A DNA stretch of 64,000 nt from Burkholderia anthina. GTDB taxonomy: Bacteria > Pseudomonadota > Gammaproteobacteria > Burkholderiales > Burkholderiaceae. Below, piece by piece: positions 1-13,371 of the stretch. The notes under the pieces were generated by a model. The model did no database searches, had not been told where the DNA came from, and saw only the letters and a list, made by a program, of their open reading frames with translations. The stretch lies in contig NZ_CABVLY010000010.1 in assembly GCF_902498995.1 (NCBI RefSeq), positions 62,001 to 126,000 on the forward strand. Direction: 5' to 3'. A program made the translations under genes and the position numbers. How positions within the stretch are numbered: position 1 is the first letter of the stretch; every line of letters begins with the position of its first letter.

Positions 1-791
1 GCGTCGTGGTGATCGTGTTCCCGGTCTACGTCGCGTTCTGCGCGGCGACGATGAACGCGCAGGAAGTGTTCACGATCCCGCTGTCGCTGGTGCCGAGCAC
101 GCACCTGCTGGAGAACATCGCGTACATCTGGGGGCACGGCAGCGGCGGCACGACGGCGCCGTTCGGCCGGCTGCTCGTCAACAGCTTCGTGATGGCGCTC
201 GGCATCGCGGTCGGCAAGATCGCGATGTCGATCCTGTCCGCGTACGCGATCGTCTACTTCCGCTTCCCGTTCCGCAACACGGCGTTCTGGCTGATCTTCA
301 TCACGCTGATGCTGCCGGTCGAGGTGCGGATCTTCCCGACGGTGCAGGTCGTGTCGACGCTGCATCTGACGAACACCTACGCAGGGCTCACGCTGCCGCT
401 GATCGCGTCGGCGACCGCGACGTTCCTGTTCCGCCAGTTCTTCATGACGCTGCCCGACGAGCTGATGGATGCCGCGCGCATCGACGGCGCGGGGCCGCTG
501 CGCTTCTTCTGGGACGTCGTGCTGCCGCTGTCGAAGACGAGCATCGCGGCGCTGTTCGTGATCACGTTCATCTATGGCTGGAACCAGTATCTGTGGCCGA
601 TCCTGATCACGACGGAAGCGTCGCTGTCGACGGCGGTGGTGGGCATCAAGACGATGATCGCGAGCGGCGACGCCGCGACCGAATGGCAATACGTGATGGC
701 GGCGACGCTGCTGGCGATGATTCCGCCGCTCGTCGTCGTGCTGGCGATGCAGCGCTGGTTCGTGCGCGGCCTCGTCGATTCCGAGAAATAG
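1..791 (+). CDS. ugpE: sn-glycerol-3-phosphate ABC transporter permease UgpE (5' end cut off)
   Basis: Inner-membrane permease of the glycerol-3-phosphate importer UgpBAEC. The visible part, about 261 residues, is strongly hydrophobic and carries the EAA cytoplasmic loop ([13 protein letters not shown], about residues 150-162 of the visible part) that docks on the ATPase. The ending [10 protein letters not shown] matches the known C terminus of UgpE. UgpE proteins are about 280 residues long, so roughly 20 N-terminal residues lie before the window. The GTG at position 6 is therefore probably internal and not the true start. The gene is followed after about 30 bp by ugpC, as expected for a ugp operon. 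Confidence 0.93.
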   Translation, partial: VVVIVFPVYVAFCAATMNAQEVFTIPLSLVPSTHLLENIAYIWGHGSGGTTAPFGRLLVNSFVMALGIAVGKIAMSILSAYAIVYFRFPFRNTAFWLIFITLMLPVEVRIFPTVQVVSTLHLTNTYAGLTLPLIASATATFLFRQFFMTLPDELMDAARIDGAGPLRFFWDVVLPLSKTSIAALFVITFIYGWNQYLWPILITTEASLSTAVVGIKTMIASGDAATEWQYVMAATLLAMIPPLVVVLAMQRWFVRGLVDSEK

Positions 792-824
792 GCAACGGAC
801 GGCAACCGGGAGAAGGGACCAAGT

Positions 825-1910
825 ATGGCTGCGCTGAGCTTGAAGGGCGTCAGGAAATCCTACGACGGCAAGCAGCACGTGCTGCACGGCATCGACGTGG
901 AGATCGCCGACGGTGAATTCATCGTGCTGGTCGGCCCGTCGGGCTGCGGCAAGTCGACGTTGCTGCGGATGATCGCGGGGCTGGAGACGGTGACGGACGG
1001 CGAGATCGCGATCGGCGATCGCGTGGTCAACGCGCTGGAGCCGAAGGATCGCGACATCGCGATGGTGTTCCAGAACTACGCGCTGTATCCGCACATGACG
1101 GTCGCGCAGAACATGGGCTACGGCCTGAAGATCCGGGGCCTCGAGCGCGCGACGATCGACGCGCGGGTGGCCGCGGCCGCGAAGATCCTCGAGCTGGAGC
1201 CGCTGCTCGCGCGGCGGCCGCGCGAGCTGTCGGGCGGTCAGCGGCAGCGCGTCGCGATGGGGCGCGCGATCGTGCGCGAGCCGTCGGTGTTCCTGTTCGA
1301 CGAACCGCTGTCGAACCTCGACGCGAAGTTGCGCGTGCAGATGCGGCTCGAGATCCAGCGGCTGCATGCGCGGCTCGCGACGACGAGCGTGTACGTGACG
1401 CACGACCAGATCGAGGCGATGACGCTCGCGCAGCGCGTGATCGTGATGAACCGCGGCTACGCCGAGCAGATCGGCGCGCCGGTGGACGTGTACGAGAAGC
1501 CGGCGACGGTGTTCGTCGCGGGCTTCATCGGATCGCCGGCGATGAACCTGATGCACGGCCGGCTGTCCGAGGATGGCGCGACGTTCACGGTCGCGGGCGG
1601 CGGCCCGGCGCTGCCGGTCGCCGGCGCGCCCGGCATCGGCGCCGAGATCGCCACCGGGCGCGACTGGGTGCTCGGCGTGCGGCCCGAGCACATGACGCCG
1701 CAGCCAGGCGTTGCGCAGGCGGCGCTGCCGGTCGATTCCTGCGAACTGCTCGGCGCGGACAATCTCGCGCACGGCCGCTGGGGCAATCACGATATCGCGG
1801 TGCGGCTGCCGCATGCGGATCGTCCCGCGCGCGGCACGGCGCTGGCTGCCGCGCTGCCGGCGCACCGGCTGCATTTCTTCGATCCCGAGACCGGCCGGCG
1901 TGCCGGCTGA
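825..1910 (+). CDS. ugpC: sn-glycerol-3-phosphate ABC transporter ATP-binding protein UgpC
   Basis: Cytoplasmic ATPase, 361 aa, that energises glycerol-3-phosphate uptake through UgpA/UgpE. Visible motifs are Walker [10 protein letters not shown], the signature [15 protein letters not shown], Walker [12 protein letters not shown] and the switch histidine in [10 protein letters not shown]. The C-terminal third (about residues 240-361) is the MalK/UgpC-type OB/TOBE regulatory domain. The ATG at 825 is preceded by a GGGAGAAGGGA-like ribosome site. It lies between ugpE and ugpQ. On sequence alone other MalK-type sugar importers are possible, but the neighbours settle the assignment. Confidence 0.93.
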   Translation: MAALSLKGVRKSYDGKQHVLHGIDVEIADGEFIVLVGPSGCGKSTLLRMIAGLETVTDGEIAIGDRVVNALEPKDRDIAMVFQNYALYPHMTVAQNMGYGLKIRGLERATIDARVAAAAKILELEPLLARRPRELSGGQRQRVAMGRAIVREPSVFLFDEPLSNLDAKLRVQMRLEIQRLHARLATTSVYVTHDQIEAMTLAQRVIVMNRGYAEQIGAPVDVYEKPATVFVAGFIGSPAMNLMHGRLSEDGATFTVAGGGPALPVAGAPGIGAEIATGRDWVLGVRPEHMTPQPGVAQAALPVDSCELLGADNLAHGRWGNHDIAVRLPHADRPARGTALAAALPAHRLHFFDPETGRRAG

Positions 1911-1937
1911 CCCGACGAACCTGTTGCGAGGCTGACG

Positions 1938-2702
1938 ATGACTTCCCGTACCGACTGGCCCTATCCGCGCGTCGTCGCCCATCGCGGCGGCGGCACGCTC
2001 GCGCCGGAGAACACGCTCGCCGCGTTCGACGAGGGCGCGCGGCGCGGTCACCGGATGGTCGAGTTCGACGCGAAACTGTCGGCCGACGGCGTGACGTTCC
2101 TGCTGCACGACGACACGGTCGACCGCACGTCGAACGGTAGCGGAGCCGCGGCGGGCATGCGTTATGCGGCGCTCGCCGCGCTCGATGCGGGCGCGTGGCG
2201 GGATGCGCGCTTTGCCGGCGAGCGGATGCCGACGCTCGAGGCGGCGGCGGCGCGCTGCCTCGCGCACGGGCTGGCCGCGAACGTCGAGATCAAGCCGTGC
2301 CCGGGACGCGAGCGCGAGACGGGGCAGCGGGTGGCCGCCGATGCGGCCGCGTACTGGCGCGACGCGGCGGTGCCGCCGCTGCTGTCGTCGTTCTCGTTCG
2401 ATGCGCTGCAGCAGGCGCGCGCGAGCGCGCCGCAGCTGCCGCGCGGAATGTTGTACGAGGCGGTGCCGGACGACTGGCACGCGCAGGTCGTCGGCGCGCT
2501 CGGTTGCGTATCGTTGCATGCAGACCACAATCGGCTGAACGAATCGCTCGTGCACGCGATCAAGGCGGCCGGGCTGCGCATCCTCGTCTACACGGTCAAC
2601 GACCTCGAACGGGCGCGCGAACTGGTGCGCTGGGGCGTGGATGCGGTCTGCACCGACCGGATCGACCTGATCGGCCCCACGGCGCTCGACGACATCGTGT
2701 AA
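1938..2702 (+). CDS. ugpQ: Glycerophosphodiester phosphodiesterase UgpQ (cytoplasmic)
   Basis: Hydrolyses glycerophosphodiesters to glycerol-3-phosphate plus an alcohol, so that imported lipid head-group products can be used. The protein is 254 aa with no signal peptide, as expected for the cytoplasmic UgpQ form and not GlpQ. GDPD hallmarks near the N terminus are AHRGGGTLAPENT with the first catalytic His, VEFDAKLSADG with metal-binding acidic residues, and LLHDDTVDRTSNG with the second His. It starts 27 bp after ugpC and closes the operon. A strong hairpin follows it. Confidence 0.92.
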   Translation: MTSRTDWPYPRVVAHRGGGTLAPENTLAAFDEGARRGHRMVEFDAKLSADGVTFLLHDDTVDRTSNGSGAAAGMRYAALAALDAGAWRDARFAGERMPTLEAAAARCLAHGLAANVEIKPCPGRERETGQRVAADAAAYWRDAAVPPLLSSFSFDALQQARASAPQLPRGMLYEAVPDDWHAQVVGALGCVSLHADHNRLNESLVHAIKAAGLRILVYTVNDLERARELVRWGVDAVCTDRIDLIGPTALDDIV

Positions 2703-2744
2703 CGCCGCCGGCTCGCCAAAACCCGGCACGGGAACGTGCCTGAC

Positions 2745-2789
2745 GCGAAAAAACGACGCCCCGGCGGGATTCCGACCGGGGCGTTTCGC
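2745..2789. terminator. Bidirectional hairpin between ugpQ and ompW
   Basis: The inverted repeat cgccccgg (2757-2764) / ccggggcg (2776-2783) is flanked by gcgaaa and tttcgc, which can extend the stem. Read on the minus strand the stem is followed by a run of six Ts, so it is a good intrinsic terminator for ompW. It probably also stops ugp transcription. Confidence 0.75.
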
Positions 2790-2867
2790 ATGGCGGGGCC
2801 GTTACGCAAGGAAAATTCCGCTACAAATTGCAGCAGGATTAACCATTCCCCAAATATTCGACTACGC

Positions 2868-3599
2868 TTAGAAGCGGTAACCGACGTTCAGGTACGTGAC
2901 GATCGGGTTGAGCGAGATGTGCGCCTTCGACGTCTCGGTCAGCGTGCCGACCTGGGTGCGCTTGGCCGTCGTGAAGGTCGCGGTGACGCTGACCGGGATG
3001 TACGACAGCGACAGGCCGGCGAACCAGTGCTTGTCGAAGTTGTACGTGAAGCCGGCGTTGAAGACAGGCGCCCACTGGTTGCTGGTGGTCGCGCTGGTCG
3101 GCCCGCCGAGCACGCCGTTCTCGAACGCGCTGTTGGTGATCTTCGCGCCGGTAAACCAGACATACGTCGCGCCGACGCCCAGGTACGGACGGAATTTCGC
3201 GTTCGCGTCGTTGAAGTAATACTTGAGGAGCAGCGCAGGGCTCCACTGGTATGCACGACCGAGCGTGCCGAAACTTGAGAACTGGCCTTTGCCTGTGATG
3301 TCGAACTTCGGCGGAATGCCTGCGATGAACTCGGTGGCGATATGGTCGGTCACGAAGTAACCGGTCGCCAGTGCGAGCGTGTCGGCATCGCTGATGCCGG
3401 CGCCCGTGTTGGGAACCGACTGGTTGATGGGCGTGCCGCCGACGCCGTACAGAAACAACGGGTCGCTGCTGTCTTGCGGCGAAAGGTGCAGCCAGCCGGT
3501 GCTGACGTAAAAGCTACCTGCGGATTGTGCGTGTGCCGTACCGCCCGCGAATGCGAATGCGAGCGCTGCGGCCCCCGTAATGGCCAGTTTTCGTTTCAT
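2868..3599 (-). CDS. ompW: OmpW-family outer membrane protein
   Basis: Small 8-stranded beta-barrel outer membrane protein, 243 aa. The start chosen (MKRKLAITG) gives a clean signal peptide ending AHAQ at about residue 25 and is preceded by GGAGGAGACACA, a strong ribosome site. An upstream in-frame Met would put 22 extra residues before the signal peptide. The protein ends in NVGYRF with the terminal Phe typical of BAM-inserted barrels. Alternating amphipathic strands and the KFRPYLGVGATY segment fit OmpW. The family is linked to uptake of small hydrophobic compounds and stress responses; the substrate here is unknown. It is a single gene facing away from the transposase-like gene. Confidence 0.85.
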   Translation of the reverse strand: MKRKLAITGAAALAFAFAGGTAHAQSAGSFYVSTGWLHLSPQDSSDPLFLYGVGGTPINQSVPNTGAGISDADTLALATGYFVTDHIATEFIAGIPPKFDITGKGQFSSFGTLGRAYQWSPALLLKYYFNDANAKFRPYLGVGATYVWFTGAKITNSAFENGVLGGPTSATTSNQWAPVFNAGFTYNFDKHWFAGLSLSYIPVSVTATFTTAKRTQVGTLTETSKAHISLNPIVTYLNVGYRF

Positions 3600-3792
3600 T
3601 GTGTCTCCTCCGATCAAAGGCGTGCTCATTATGACGACTGCGTTTAAAACCAAACAAGCTCGCAAGTTAGAGCTTTTTCACTAGGATTCGCACGACCGTA
3701 CGCTTCCGCGCCCCGTAGGGACAGGCATTCTACGCAGGTGCGCACTTTCGGACCTCCGGGTATTTCCTAACGCGTTCAAACGGACATTCAGC

Positions 3793-4506
3793 ATGGCACG
3801 GTTAGCACGACTCTACGTTCCCGACCAGCCGCAGCACGTGATACTGCGCGGCCTGGATCAGCAACCCGCGTTCGTCGACGACCAGGACTACGAACTCTTC
3901 ATCGATTGTCTGAAGGCCGCGGCACGCGATCACCATCTTTCGGTGCATGCCTATGTGCTGCTCCCGCGTCAGGTGCAGCTCCTGGTGACGCCGAGCGACG
4001 AGGCGAGCCTGCCGAAGGCGATGCAGGCGGTCGGCCGCCGCTACGTCGCGCATTTCAACCGGCGTTATTCCCGGCGCGGCACCCTGTGGGAAGGCCGCTA
4101 TCGCGCGACGGTGATCGAAGGCGAGCGCTATTTCCTGCTCGCGAGCCGGGTGGTCGAGATGAGCCCGGTGCGCTCGCAGCTCGTCGCGACGCCCGAGGCG
4201 TATCGCTGGTCGAGCTACCGGCATCACGTCGGGCTCACCGTCGACAGCCTGATCACCGACCATCCGCTCTACTGGGCGCTCGGCAACACGCCGTTCGACC
4301 GGCAGCGCGCGTACAAGGAGCTCTGCGAGCAGCCGCTCGACGAACGGCAGGCCGATCAGCTCCAGCAGGCGACGTTGAAGGGCTGGGTGCTCGGCGGCGA
4401 GCACTACCGCGAGTGGGCGGCGCGCACGGCGAACCGGCGCGTGTCGCCGCTGCCGCGCGGACGCCCCAGAAAGGTGCGTGAAAACACGCCGCCGATCCAG
4501 CAGTAG
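3793..4506 (+). CDS. REP-associated tyrosine transposase (RAYT)-like protein with lost catalytic residues
   Basis: The 237-aa protein matches the Y1/RAYT transposase family: N-terminal MARLARLYVPDQPQHVILRG, central GTLWEGRYR, RWSSYRHH, and ITDHPLYWALGNTPF. Two catalytic sites are altered. The HUH metal-binding motif, normally NHVHLL in this family, reads RQVQLL here (Q60-V61-Q62). The catalytic Tyr, normally in YIELNPVR, is Val (V120, VVEMSPVR). The rest of the fold is intact and the C terminus has an AT-hook-like RGRPRK. No IS ends or target duplications were seen. It lies just upstream of gltB, separated by a terminator. It is probably a domesticated DNA-binding protein and not a mobile enzyme; the function is unknown. 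Confidence 0.8.
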   Translation: MARLARLYVPDQPQHVILRGLDQQPAFVDDQDYELFIDCLKAAARDHHLSVHAYVLLPRQVQLLVTPSDEASLPKAMQAVGRRYVAHFNRRYSRRGTLWEGRYRATVIEGERYFLLASRVVEMSPVRSQLVATPEAYRWSSYRHHVGLTVDSLITDHPLYWALGNTPFDRQRAYKELCEQPLDERQADQLQQATLKGWVLGGEHYREWAARTANRRVSPLPRGRPRKVRENTPPIQQ

Positions 4507-4525
4507 CACGGGAAAGGCGGGCCAC

Positions 4526-4555
4526 GAGGCGGCGCTGCGGGTGCCGCCTCTTTTT
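4526..4555 (+). terminator. Intrinsic terminator after the RAYT-like gene
   Basis: Stem gaggcggc (4526-4533) / gccgcctc (4543-4550) is followed by TTTTT (4551-4555). It isolates the upstream gene from gltB. Confidence 0.85.
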
Positions 4556-4635
4556 GCACCAAAATGATACGACCCCAGTAAATCAGCACCACATCGGGGC
4601 GCGCCTTTAATTGGGGTTCGATCAAGCGGTTTTTG

Positions 4636-4665
4636 TTGCTATTCCTTTGATTCGTCGCGTATATT
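4636..4665 (+). promoter_or_regulatory. Candidate sigma-70 promoter for gltBD
   Basis: TTGCTA (4636-4641) and TATATT (4660-4665) are separated by 18 bp. This leaves a leader of about 125 nt before the gltB ATG. The leader contains the hairpin gggca/tgccc near 4682-4696 and a longer GC-rich inverted repeat near 4720-4745 that is followed by seven As. This is a prediction by eye only. Confidence 0.45.
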
Positions 4666-4796
4666 CCGAATTCCGGTGGCCCGGGCAGAGCTTGCCCAAC
4701 CACTGTCGGCCGTGCCGTCTCCCGTCGGGAGCGGGAGCGACGGCAACAAAAAAATGGTTCAACGGCCCTCGAGGCCCCCTTTACGACGGTGTCCCC

Positions 4797-9500
<4,704 letters not shown>

Positions 9501-9585
9501 GCGACGAACGACATAGCGAATGCCGCGCGCGCATGATTGCCGCGCGCGGCTCCCCCACCCGATACACCGAACAGAAGAGCACCTT

Positions 9586-11052
9586 ATGGGCAAGGCAACC
9601 GGTTTTCTGGAGTTCGAACGCCGCCACGAGGCGTACGAAGCACCGCTCACGCGCGTGAAGCATTACAAGGAATTCGTCGCGGCACTGGCCGACGCGGACG
9701 CGAAGGTCCAGGGCGCCCGCTGCATGGATTGCGGCATCCCGTTCTGCAACAACGGCTGCCCGGTCAACAACGTCATTCCGGACTTCAACGATCTCGTCTA
9801 CCGCCAGGACTGGCAGCAGGCGATCGAAGTCCTGCATTCGACCAACAACTTCCCCGAGTTCACGGGCCGCATCTGCCCGGCGCCGTGCGAGGCGGCGTGC
9901 ACGCTCGGGATCAACGACGATCCGGTCGGCATCAAGTCGATCGAGCACGCGATCATCGACAAGGCGTGGGCGGAAGGCTGGGTGAAGCCGCTGCCGGCCG
10001 AGCACAAGACCGGCAAGAAGGTCGCCGTGGTCGGTTCGGGCCCCGCGGGGCTCGCCGTCGCGCAGCAACTCGCGCGCGCCGGTCACGACGTGACGGTGTT
10101 CGAGAAGAACGATCGCGTCGGCGGCCTGCTGCGCTACGGGATCCCCGACTTCAAGCTCGAGAAGTGGCTGATCGATCGCCGCATGCGCCAGATGGAAGCG
10201 GAAGGCGTGACGTTCCGTACCAGCGTGTTCATCGGCAAGGATCCGCTGCCCGAGTCGATCGGCAACCTCGCGAAGGAAACCATTTCGCCGGAGACGCTGA
10301 AGGAAGCGTTCGACGCGGTCGTGATCGCGGGCGGCTCGGAAACGCCGCGCGATCTGCCGGTGCCGGGCCGCGAGCTCGCCGGCGTGCATTTCGCGATGGA
10401 CTTCCTGCCGCAGCAGAACCGCGTGAACGCGGGCGACAAGCTGGTCGACCAGCTCGTCGCGAAGGGCAAGCACGTGATCGTGATCGGCGGCGGCGATACG
10501 GGTTCGGACTGCGTCGGCACGTCCAATCGCCACGGCGCGAAGCACGTCACGCAGTTCGAGCTGCTGCCGCAGCCGCCGGAAGAGGAAAACAAGGCGCTCG
10601 TGTGGCCGTACTGGCCGATCAAGCTGCGCACGTCGTCGTCGCACGAAGAAGGCTGCGAGCGCGACTGGGCGGTCGCGACGAAGCGTCTCGAAGGCAAGAA
10701 CGGCAAGGTCGAGAAGCTGATCGCCGTGCGCGTCGAGTGGAAGGACGGCAAGATGCAGGAAGTGCCGGGCTCCGAATTCGAGCTGAAGGCCGACCTCGTG
10801 CTGCTCGCGATGGGCTTCACGCAACCGGCCGCCACCGTGCTCGAGGCATTCGGCGTCGCGAAGGATGCGCGCGGCAATGCGCGTGCGGCGACCGAAGGCG
10901 ATCGCTCGTACTACACGTCGGTGGACAAGGTGTTCGCCGCAGGCGACATGCGTCGCGGCCAGTCGCTCGTCGTCTGGGCGATCCGCGAAGGCCGCCAGTG
11001 CGCGCGTTCGGTCGATGCATACCTGATGGGGCATTCGGAACTGCCGCGCTAA
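9586..11052 (+). CDS. gltD: Glutamate synthase small subunit GltD
   Basis: FAD/NADPH subunit (488 aa) that passes electrons from NADPH to GltB. The N-terminal region carries two cysteine clusters for 4Fe-4S centres: C46, C49, C54, C58 ([14 protein letters not shown]) and C97, C101, C105 (CPAPCEAAC). Two Rossmann motifs follow, GSGPAG for FAD and GGGDTGSD for NADPH. The ATG at 9586 (MGKATGF) is chosen because it begins the conserved MGK-GFLE N terminus; the longer frame has 22 unrelated residues. It is cotranscribed with gltB and ends at a terminator. Confidence 0.96.
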   Translation: MGKATGFLEFERRHEAYEAPLTRVKHYKEFVAALADADAKVQGARCMDCGIPFCNNGCPVNNVIPDFNDLVYRQDWQQAIEVLHSTNNFPEFTGRICPAPCEAACTLGINDDPVGIKSIEHAIIDKAWAEGWVKPLPAEHKTGKKVAVVGSGPAGLAVAQQLARAGHDVTVFEKNDRVGGLLRYGIPDFKLEKWLIDRRMRQMEAEGVTFRTSVFIGKDPLPESIGNLAKETISPETLKEAFDAVVIAGGSETPRDLPVPGRELAGVHFAMDFLPQQNRVNAGDKLVDQLVAKGKHVIVIGGGDTGSDCVGTSNRHGAKHVTQFELLPQPPEEENKALVWPYWPIKLRTSSSHEEGCERDWAVATKRLEGKNGKVEKLIAVRVEWKDGKMQEVPGSEFELKADLVLLAMGFTQPAATVLEAFGVAKDARGNARAATEGDRSYYTSVDKVFAAGDMRRGQSLVVWAIREGRQCARSVDAYLMGHSELPR

Positions 11053-11083
11053 GCTGCATCGCGCGAGCGGGTTTCGACGAAAG

Positions 11084-11114
11084 CCGGGCGTCCGAAAGGG
11101 CGCCCGGTTTTTTT
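11084..11114 (+). terminator. Intrinsic terminator of gltBD
   Basis: Stem ccgggcg (11084-11090) / cgcccgg (11101-11107), followed by seven Ts. Confidence 0.9.
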
Positions 11115-11317
11115 ATGCCAGGGGCTGCCGCCTGCTGCCGCAGACCCTCGTCATTTCCGCCGAGCGTCGCCTAACCTGATCACATCAGGTGTTGATTTTC
11201 CGTGATCCCGTTTCCTTTCGTTTTGTAATGATCCTTGGAAACTGTCATATCATGTCACCCCTCCGGCCGCGTTCGCGCGGCGGCTGCATATGACTGACCC
11301 CACTACAAGGACTCTGG

Positions 11318-12808
11318 ATGGAAGCATTCGTGCATGGGCTGATCGACGCCGTCAACGGCGTGCTGTGGAACTACGTGCTGATCGCGCTGCTGCTCGGCGC
11401 CGGCGCGTGGTTCACGTTGCGGTTCCGGATGATCCAGCTGAAGGCGCTGTTCCTCAGCATGAAACTGGTCGGCAGCAAGGGCGAGCCGGGTAGCATCTCG
11501 TCGTTCCAGGCGTTCGCGACGGGTCTCGCGAGCCGCGTCGGCACCGGCAACATCGCCGGCGTCGCGGTCGCGCTGACGGTCGGCGGCCCGGGCGCGATCT
11601 TCTGGATGTGGATGACGGCGCTCGTCGGAATGTCGTCCGCATTCGTCGAGGCGACGCTCGCGCAGATCTTCAAGGTGTCGCACCCGGACGGCAGCTATCG
11701 CGGCGGCCCCGCGTACTACATCCAGACGGGCCTGCGTTCGCGCGCGTTCGGCGTGCTGTTCTCGCTGTCGCTGATCCTCGCGTTCGGCTTCGTGTTCAAC
11801 GCGGTGCAGGCCAATGCGATCGCCGACGCGTTCCACACGTCGTTCGGCTGGCGCCGCGAGACGGTCGGCCTCGGGCTCGTGCTGCTGAGCGCGCCGATCA
11901 TCTTCGGCGGCATCCGCCGGATCGCGACGGTCGCGCAGGTGATCGTGCCGCTGATGGCGATCGGCTATCTCGCGCTTGCGGTCTATGCGGTCGCGACGCA
12001 CATCGCCCTGGTGCCGGACGTGATCGCGCTGATCGTGAAGAGCGCGTTCGGCGTCGAGCAGGCGGCCGGCGGCCTGACCGGCTATGCGGTCAGCCAGGCG
12101 ATCGCGATCGGCGTGAAGCGCGGGCTGTTCTCGAACGAAGCGGGGATGGGCAGCGCGCCGAACGCGGCCGCGACCGCGAGCACGCGGCACCCGGTTACGC
12201 AGGGGCTGATCCAGATGCTCGGCGTGTTCGTCGACACGATCGTGATCTGCAGCGCGACCGCGTTCGTGATCCTGCTGTCGGGCCAGTACGAACTCGGCAC
12301 CGGCATGGAAGGCGCGGCGCTCACGCAGCGCGCGATCTCGAGCCACGTCGGCGACTGGGGCGGCATCTACATGGCCGTCGCGATCTTCTTCCTCGCGTTT
12401 TCGTCGGTGATCGGCAACTACGCGTATGCGGAAGGCAACGTCGAGTTCATCACGAAGCGGCGCGGCGTGCTGCCGCTGTTCCGTATCGCGGTGCTCGGCA
12501 TGGTGATGTTCGGCAGCGTCGGGCAACTGCCGCTCGTGTGGGCGATGGCCGATACGAGCATGGGGCTGATGGCGATCATCAACCTGATCGCGATCCTCGC
12601 GCTCGGCAAGTATGCGCATGCGGCATGGTGCGACTATCGTCGCCAGCGTGCGGAAGGTGTTGCCGATCCGGTGTTTACGCGCAACACGATTCCCGAGCTT
12701 GCCCGCGTGCTGCCTGCCGACGTGTGGGGCGAGCACGGTCCGCTGCCGCGGCGTCCGGTGCCTGCCGAGGCCGTGCGCGCAACACCCGTGGCGGTGCGCG
12801 GGTCATGA
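11318..12808 (+). CDS. Sodium:alanine/glycine symporter (AGCS family)
   Basis: Inner-membrane symporter of 496 aa that uses the Na+ gradient to take up alanine or glycine. AGCS hallmarks are the ASRVGTGNIAGVAVAL block followed by GGPGAIFWMW, the FRGGPAYY-like SYRGGPAYYIQ, the AIGVKRGLFSNEAGMGSAPNAA stretch around residues 265-285, and many hydrophobic helices. The last about 40 residues are a polar cytoplasmic tail. The stop codon overlaps the ATG of thpR in ATGA, so the two are probably translationally coupled. Substrate preference (Ala or Gly) cannot be told from the sequence. Confidence 0.92.
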   Translation: MEAFVHGLIDAVNGVLWNYVLIALLLGAGAWFTLRFRMIQLKALFLSMKLVGSKGEPGSISSFQAFATGLASRVGTGNIAGVAVALTVGGPGAIFWMWMTALVGMSSAFVEATLAQIFKVSHPDGSYRGGPAYYIQTGLRSRAFGVLFSLSLILAFGFVFNAVQANAIADAFHTSFGWRRETVGLGLVLLSAPIIFGGIRRIATVAQVIVPLMAIGYLALAVYAVATHIALVPDVIALIVKSAFGVEQAAGGLTGYAVSQAIAIGVKRGLFSNEAGMGSAPNAAATASTRHPVTQGLIQMLGVFVDTIVICSATAFVILLSGQYELGTGMEGAALTQRAISSHVGDWGGIYMAVAIFFLAFSSVIGNYAYAEGNVEFITKRRGVLPLFRIAVLGMVMFGSVGQLPLVWAMADTSMGLMAIINLIAILALGKYAHAAWCDYRRQRAEGVADPVFTRNTIPELARVLPADVWGEHGPLPRRPVPAEAVRATPVAVRGS

Positions 12809-13371
12809 ACGGCGACCGGCTCCGTGCGTTCGTCGCGCTGATGCCCGACACGGCATCGCGCGACGCGCTGCACGCGTTGCCGGTCACCCGCGGCGCGCGG
12901 CGCACGCAGCCCGCCCAGTTGCACGTGACGCTCGCGTTCATCGGCGCGATCGAACGCGCACGGTGCGATGCGCTGGCCGGGCGGCTGCCGGCGCTCGCGG
13001 CCGGGCACGCGCTGCCGTTGCAGCCGGTCGAGCGGATCGCGTGGTGGCCGAGCCTGCCGCGCGCGAGGCTGATCGTCGCGGAGCTCGCGGCCGATCCGGC
13101 CTGTGCGGCGTTGAATGCCGATATGTGCGCGCTGCTGCGCGAACTGGGCGTGCCGGCCGACCGCCGGCCGTTCCGGCCGCACGTGACGCTCGCGCGGTTG
13201 CCGCGCGATGCGCACGGGCAGCCCGCGCACGGCGGCGCGACGGGCCGGCCCGTCGCGTTGCGTTTCGTCGCGCTGACGCTGTTCGAAAGCCGGTTGTCGC
13301 GCGAAGGCGTGTCGCACCTGCCGATCGTATCGGTGCCGGTCGTGCCGGCGCCGGGCGACGTCGGCGCCTAG
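12805..13371 (+). CDS. thpR: RNA 2',3'-cyclic phosphodiesterase (2H family)
   Basis: 188-aa member of the 2H phosphoesterase superfamily. Both signature motifs are present: H40-V-T-L (LHVTLAFIG) and H126-V-T-L (PHVTLARLP), about 85 residues apart as usual. These enzymes open 2',3'-cyclic phosphates in RNA ends and are also known as ThpR/LigT. The start is the ATG at 12805 overlapping the symporter stop by 4 bp. Its 3' end overlaps the converging D-amino-acid dehydrogenase by 4 bp, leaving no room for a terminator. Confidence 0.87.
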   Translation: MNGDRLRAFVALMPDTASRDALHALPVTRGARRTQPAQLHVTLAFIGAIERARCDALAGRLPALAAGHALPLQPVERIAWWPSLPRARLIVAELAADPACAALNADMCALLRELGVPADRRPFRPHVTLARLPRDAHGQPAHGGATGRPVALRFVALTLFESRLSREGVSHLPIVSVPVVPAPGDVGA

